Assembly (NCBI RefSeq): GCF_014646375.1
Contig: NZ_BMNI01000002.1
Location: 408,774 to 472,773 of the forward strand
Reading direction: 5' to 3'
DNA length: 64,000 bases
From: Nocardioides phosphati
Lineage (GTDB): Bacteria > Actinomycetota > Actinomycetes > Propionibacteriales > Nocardioidaceae
Shown piece by piece: positions 61,951 to 64,000 of the stretch; positions within the stretch are counted from its first letter, which is position 1; every line of letters begins with the position of its first letter. Under the pieces are notes generated by a model. The model worked only from the letters and a program-made list of their open reading frames with translations. It had not been told where the DNA came from and made no database searches. The position numbers were made by a program, and so were the translations under genes.

Positions 61951-62286
61951 CTACTCGGCGCGGTGCTTGACGTCCGGGTCGAGCTCGTGGGCCTTCTGCA
62001 GGCGGTCGGTGTACGACGCGCGCTGCGCCTCGACGTCCTGGCGCCGCTCCTGCGCGATCGCCTCGAGCCGATCGGCCTCGGCACGGACCCGCTCGGCCTC
62101 CGCCTCGACCGTGCGCGCCTCGGCGTCACGGCGTTCGACGGCGACCTTCTGGCGGCCGGCCGTGTCACGCAGCTCCGCGGCCTGCTGCCGGTCGTGCTCC
62201 TGCTTCTTCTTCATGCCGGCGACGACCACGGCGATGACGACGGCCGCCACCACGACGGCGATCACGATCCAGATCCAGGTGTCCAT
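61951..62286 (-). CDS. Membrane-anchored coiled-coil protein
   Basis: A 111-aa protein from ATG MDTWIWIVIAVVVAAVV. One N-terminal membrane helix (about 5-25) is followed by KKKQEH and a long charged helix (ELRDTAGRQKVAVERRDAEA, then repeated AEAERVRAEADRLEAIA) ending in HELDPDVKHRAE. Heptad pattern suggests a cytoplasmic coiled coil. Small proteins of this layout are common in Nocardioides-like genomes; function unknown. Upstream Met codons belong to a non-coding extension. Confidence 0.75.
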   Translation of the reverse strand: MDTWIWIVIAVVVAAVVIAVVVAGMKKKQEHDRQQAAELRDTAGRQKVAVERRDAEARTVEAEAERVRAEADRLEAIAQERRQDVEAQRASYTDRLQKAHELDPDVKHRAE

Positions 62287-62533
62287 CACTCTCTCCTCCG
62301 GTTGGGTCAGGAAGGGAGGTACCCAGAGCGCCGCGGCGTACGACGCCGGGTGCGACATGGCGGCGCGGCGGGGCCGGGTCGACTCAGGTGCACGTGCGCC
62401 TGAACGGACCCCGGAGCGCAGGCCGCGAGGTCGAACTTCGTGCCCGTGCACCTGAGTGCTCCGGCCGCCCGGACGTCGGGCCCCGCCGTGTCGACGATGG
62501 TGCGCGCCCGGCCGTACGGCCTGGGGAAATGAG
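62287..62533. other. Non-coding gap with nested inverted repeats
   Basis: No gene seen. ACTCAGGTGCACG (62382-62394) pairs with 62445-62457. GGCGGGGCC and GGCCCCGCC lie just outside that pair, so a large branched stem could form. Confidence 0.55.
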
Positions 62534-62574
62534 CGAGGGCCTGACCGCATTTCTGCTGGTCAGGCCCTCGTTTT
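62534..62574. terminator. Strong intrinsic terminator next to the tRNA remnant
   Basis: A 13-bp perfect stem (CGAGGGCCTGACC) with an 11-nt loop. T4 follows on the plus strand. On the minus strand it lies directly after the tRNA 3' remnant, as expected for the original terminator of that tRNA gene. Confidence 0.8.
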
Positions 62575-62575
62575 G

Positions 62576-62610
62576 TACGCCATCAGGGACTCGAACCCCG
62601 AACCCGCTGA
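62576..62610 (-). mobile_element. tRNA-Lys-like 3'-half remnant (probable att site)
   Basis: Minus strand TCAGCGGGTTCGGGGTTCGA and onward: the end of an anticodon stem, the variable loop and a full T-arm (CGGGG-TTCGAGT-CCCTG), followed by an acceptor strand. The upstream half of a tRNA is absent. The segment matches my memory of the 3' half of actinobacterial tRNA-Lys. Tyrosine integrases use tRNA 3' ends as attB, so this is read as attR of an element extending beyond the right edge. The plus-strand translation RDSNPEP is the usual tell-tale of a tRNA remnant. Confidence 0.65.
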
Positions 62611-63049
62611 GTGCAATCCGGCCTCGATCCGGCCCCCTCCTGAGCGTGAAAAACGCACTGATGGACCAGCCCGAACCCAGGTTGTCGCGGTTGATTGTGA
62701 CCACTTATGTGACCACCTGAAGGAGCGTCGGGAACGGCGCGGAGGGTGAGGCTTCGGGGCGGCCCCGGAGGCCGTGCACGTCGTCTCCACCGTGGGTGAT
62801 TCGAGCGGACCGTGACCGCTGGGGCGTAGCGGTCTGAGCTGGCGCCTGGTCTCCGTCGTCACCAGCCCTGAGGGGTGGGGTGCGCGGAGGGACCGGGCGC
62901 CAGCCCGCATGCCCGGAGCGCGGGGCCCCGCCCCGCGGCGCGCCGCAGGCGCGCCCTTGACCACGTGAAGCACTTCTTAACCGCATCGAGATTGCGTAGC
63001 CGTCCTCACCGCTAAGAAGTGCACGGATCTGCCGATATCCGATCATGCG
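62611..63049. other. Element end: non-coding repeats and hairpins
   Basis: No supported gene in about 440 bp. It holds two ATCCGGCC copies at 62616-62633 and two TGTGACCAC copies 12 bp apart (62696 and 62708). A 9-bp-arm stem lies at 62838-62904 (GCTGGCGCC). Ten-bp arms GCACTTCTTA / TAAGAAGTGC lie at 62970-63022. The arrangement suits integrase or excisionase sites near an att junction. Confidence 0.5.
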
Positions 63050-63886
63050 TCAGGGCAGCGGGCAGCCGGCACCTGTGAGGAGCGCCGTGACGTCTTGGTC
63101 GCTGAATTGCTGTGCTGCATCGTCGAGGCGCGGAGTCAGCGCGGTGCCTTGGGTTGTGCCCTGGAAGACACCATGTGACGCTGCGATCAGGTAGTCGGTC
63201 GCCTTGGCGATCGTGGCCGCGTCGCCGTCGACGCTGGCCGAATAGATCGTGATCCCCAGCGACTCGAAGACATCGGTGTCGCCGGTTCCGGACTTGCCGA
63301 GCCACTGCAGTGAGTACCGCATGGGTCCGCTCGCACCCTTGGGCGGTGTGGGTGTCGGGTCTTGGTTGAGCCAGACACCGGCGACGTCCGCCTCGGAGGT
63401 CGGAGTGCTTGCAAACGCGTCGAGGCGATAGTGGCCGTCCCGCGTCGCCATGGTCACGTTCACGCCTTGACGACGGGCACGCGCCACCGCAGCCTGCGCT
63501 GCATCAAAGGTCACTCGATCGACTCCCTCGCCGGTGAACACGACCACTGGAGTGCAAGGCGGCCCCCAAGGAGCGCCGACGGCGAGCGGCCGACCGTTCT
63601 GGGTGATGGCGCTGTGGTACCCCGGCATGACGTCGGGCCGAGGATCGTCCTGGAGCAGGGCAGTGCCAGCGGCAGCTCCACTGACGGCGGCGCCCCAGAG
63701 CGCGACCATGAAGACGCCCAGTCCCCCGAGTAGCCGACCGGTCCCCGATTCGAGGCGACCAGTCACGCGTGGCTTCGACTTCAACAGAGCCAGCAGCACG
63801 ATGAGAAGGATCGTCGCTGGAATCGCGATGCCAACCCATAGGGCGACTTCGCGGACCGTCATGTCCGCCCGCGCAACGCTCTTCAT
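63050..63886 (-). CDS. Unknown membrane-anchored protein in the putative element
   Basis: About 278 aa from ATG MKSVARADMTVREVALW; a Met eight codons later and a TTG nine codons earlier are alternatives. Two N-terminal membrane helices (VGIAIPATILLIVLLALL and LLGGLGVFMVALWGAAVSG) are followed by an exported domain of about 200 residues. The domain has two Cys (GPPCTPVVV and the C-terminal GAGCPLP) that could form a disulfide. No family recognised. Its GC content and codon choice are visibly lower than the core genes, consistent with acquisition. Confidence 0.65.
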   Translation of the reverse strand: MKSVARADMTVREVALWVGIAIPATILLIVLLALLKSKPRVTGRLESGTGRLLGGLGVFMVALWGAAVSGAAAGTALLQDDPRPDVMPGYHSAITQNGRPLAVGAPWGPPCTPVVVFTGEGVDRVTFDAAQAAVARARRQGVNVTMATRDGHYRLDAFASTPTSEADVAGVWLNQDPTPTPPKGASGPMRYSLQWLGKSGTGDTDVFESLGITIYSASVDGDAATIAKATDYLIAASHGVFQGTTQGTALTPRLDDAAQQFSDQDVTALLTGAGCPLP

Positions 63887-64000
63887 GCCGAGGCCGAACG
63901 CTGGAAGCAGCAAGGCAAGGTCAAGTCCCTAGGCGTGGTGTACGAAACGAATCCTCCGTCGGGCGTGTCGCTAGGCGCTGATGGCGACCTCCTCGGTGAT

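Noticed and set aside
62384..62749. Small frames across the terminator and tRNA remnant
   Set aside because: They translate the tRNA remnant (RDSNPEP-type peptide), a well-known annotation artefact. No ribosome site or conserved domain.
63971..64000. Possible C-terminus (ITEEVAISA then TAG) of a minus-strand gene entering from the right edge
   Set aside because: Only nine codons are visible, which is too little to support a gene.

Overview
The window is a stretch of high-GC chromosome from a free-living actinobacterium. Most likely it is a Nocardioides-like member of the Nocardioidaceae. This is inferred from the very high GC, the paired clpP1/clpP2, a mycothiol-era DsbA-like protein, frequent GTG starts, and a gene order that tracks the Mycobacterium tigA/clp-nei-rpiB-pepN-glbO-ettA-ssb neighbourhood (remembered, not searched).

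Layout. 1-4 kb (minus strand): the rod-shape/elongasome operon mreB-mreC-mreD-mrdA, with mrdA running off the left edge. 4-6.5 kb: ndk, a DUF4233 membrane protein and folC. 6.7-9.3 kb: valS on the plus strand. 9.5-18.5 kb: a secreted basic protein, then clpX-clpP2-clpP1. An inserted block follows (an SRPBCC protein, an intact alpha/beta hydrolase, two unknown proteins and a hydrolase paralogue that has lost its nucleophile), then tig and tRNA-Pro/tRNA-Gly. 18.8-22.2 kb: SpoIIE-type phosphatase, nei-rpiB and two small genes. 22.2-25.7 kb: nitroreductase, DUF885 peptidase and small membrane proteins. 25.7-30.9 kb: an unknown protein, metG, a secreted PGRP-type amidase and a DsbA-like oxidoreductase. 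31-37 kb: chrA, divergent from a compact asparagine-catabolism operon (FadR-type regulator, permease, asparaginase, aspartase). 37-42.5 kb: pepN, DUF5130, MscS channel, OsmC and truncated haemoglobin. 42.5-47.5 kb: double-hotdog thioesterase, thiolase, ettA and an ssb paralogue. 47.7-51.8 kb: a sulfur/osmolyte operon (cysteine dioxygenase, rhodanese, four-gene betaine-type ABC importer). 51.8-58 kb: a YfjP GTPase, a dynamin-like GTPase, a PrsW protease and aminopeptidase P. 58-62.3 kb: tRNA-His, orn, a MauE/DsbA pair, tRNA-Arg, a membrane protein behind an IdeR/DtxR-type iron box, pirin and a coiled-coil protein. 62.5-64 kb: a terminator followed by a tRNA-Lys 3'-half remnant, read here as the edge of an integrated element. 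Beyond it the DNA has lower GC and carries one unfamiliar membrane-anchored protein.

The genes are mostly housekeeping. The less ordinary signals are regulatory or structural. Many genes carry a TANNNT hexamer 6-8 nt before the start codon, as expected for leaderless mRNAs. There is a 38-bp perfect palindrome at 41562-41599, a 33-bp-arm hairpin at 16952-17025 whose differences are all wobble-compatible on one strand, and four GGTCAC direct repeats at an exact 13-bp period upstream of metG. I saw no CRISPR array, intact insertion sequence, rRNA or phage structural gene.
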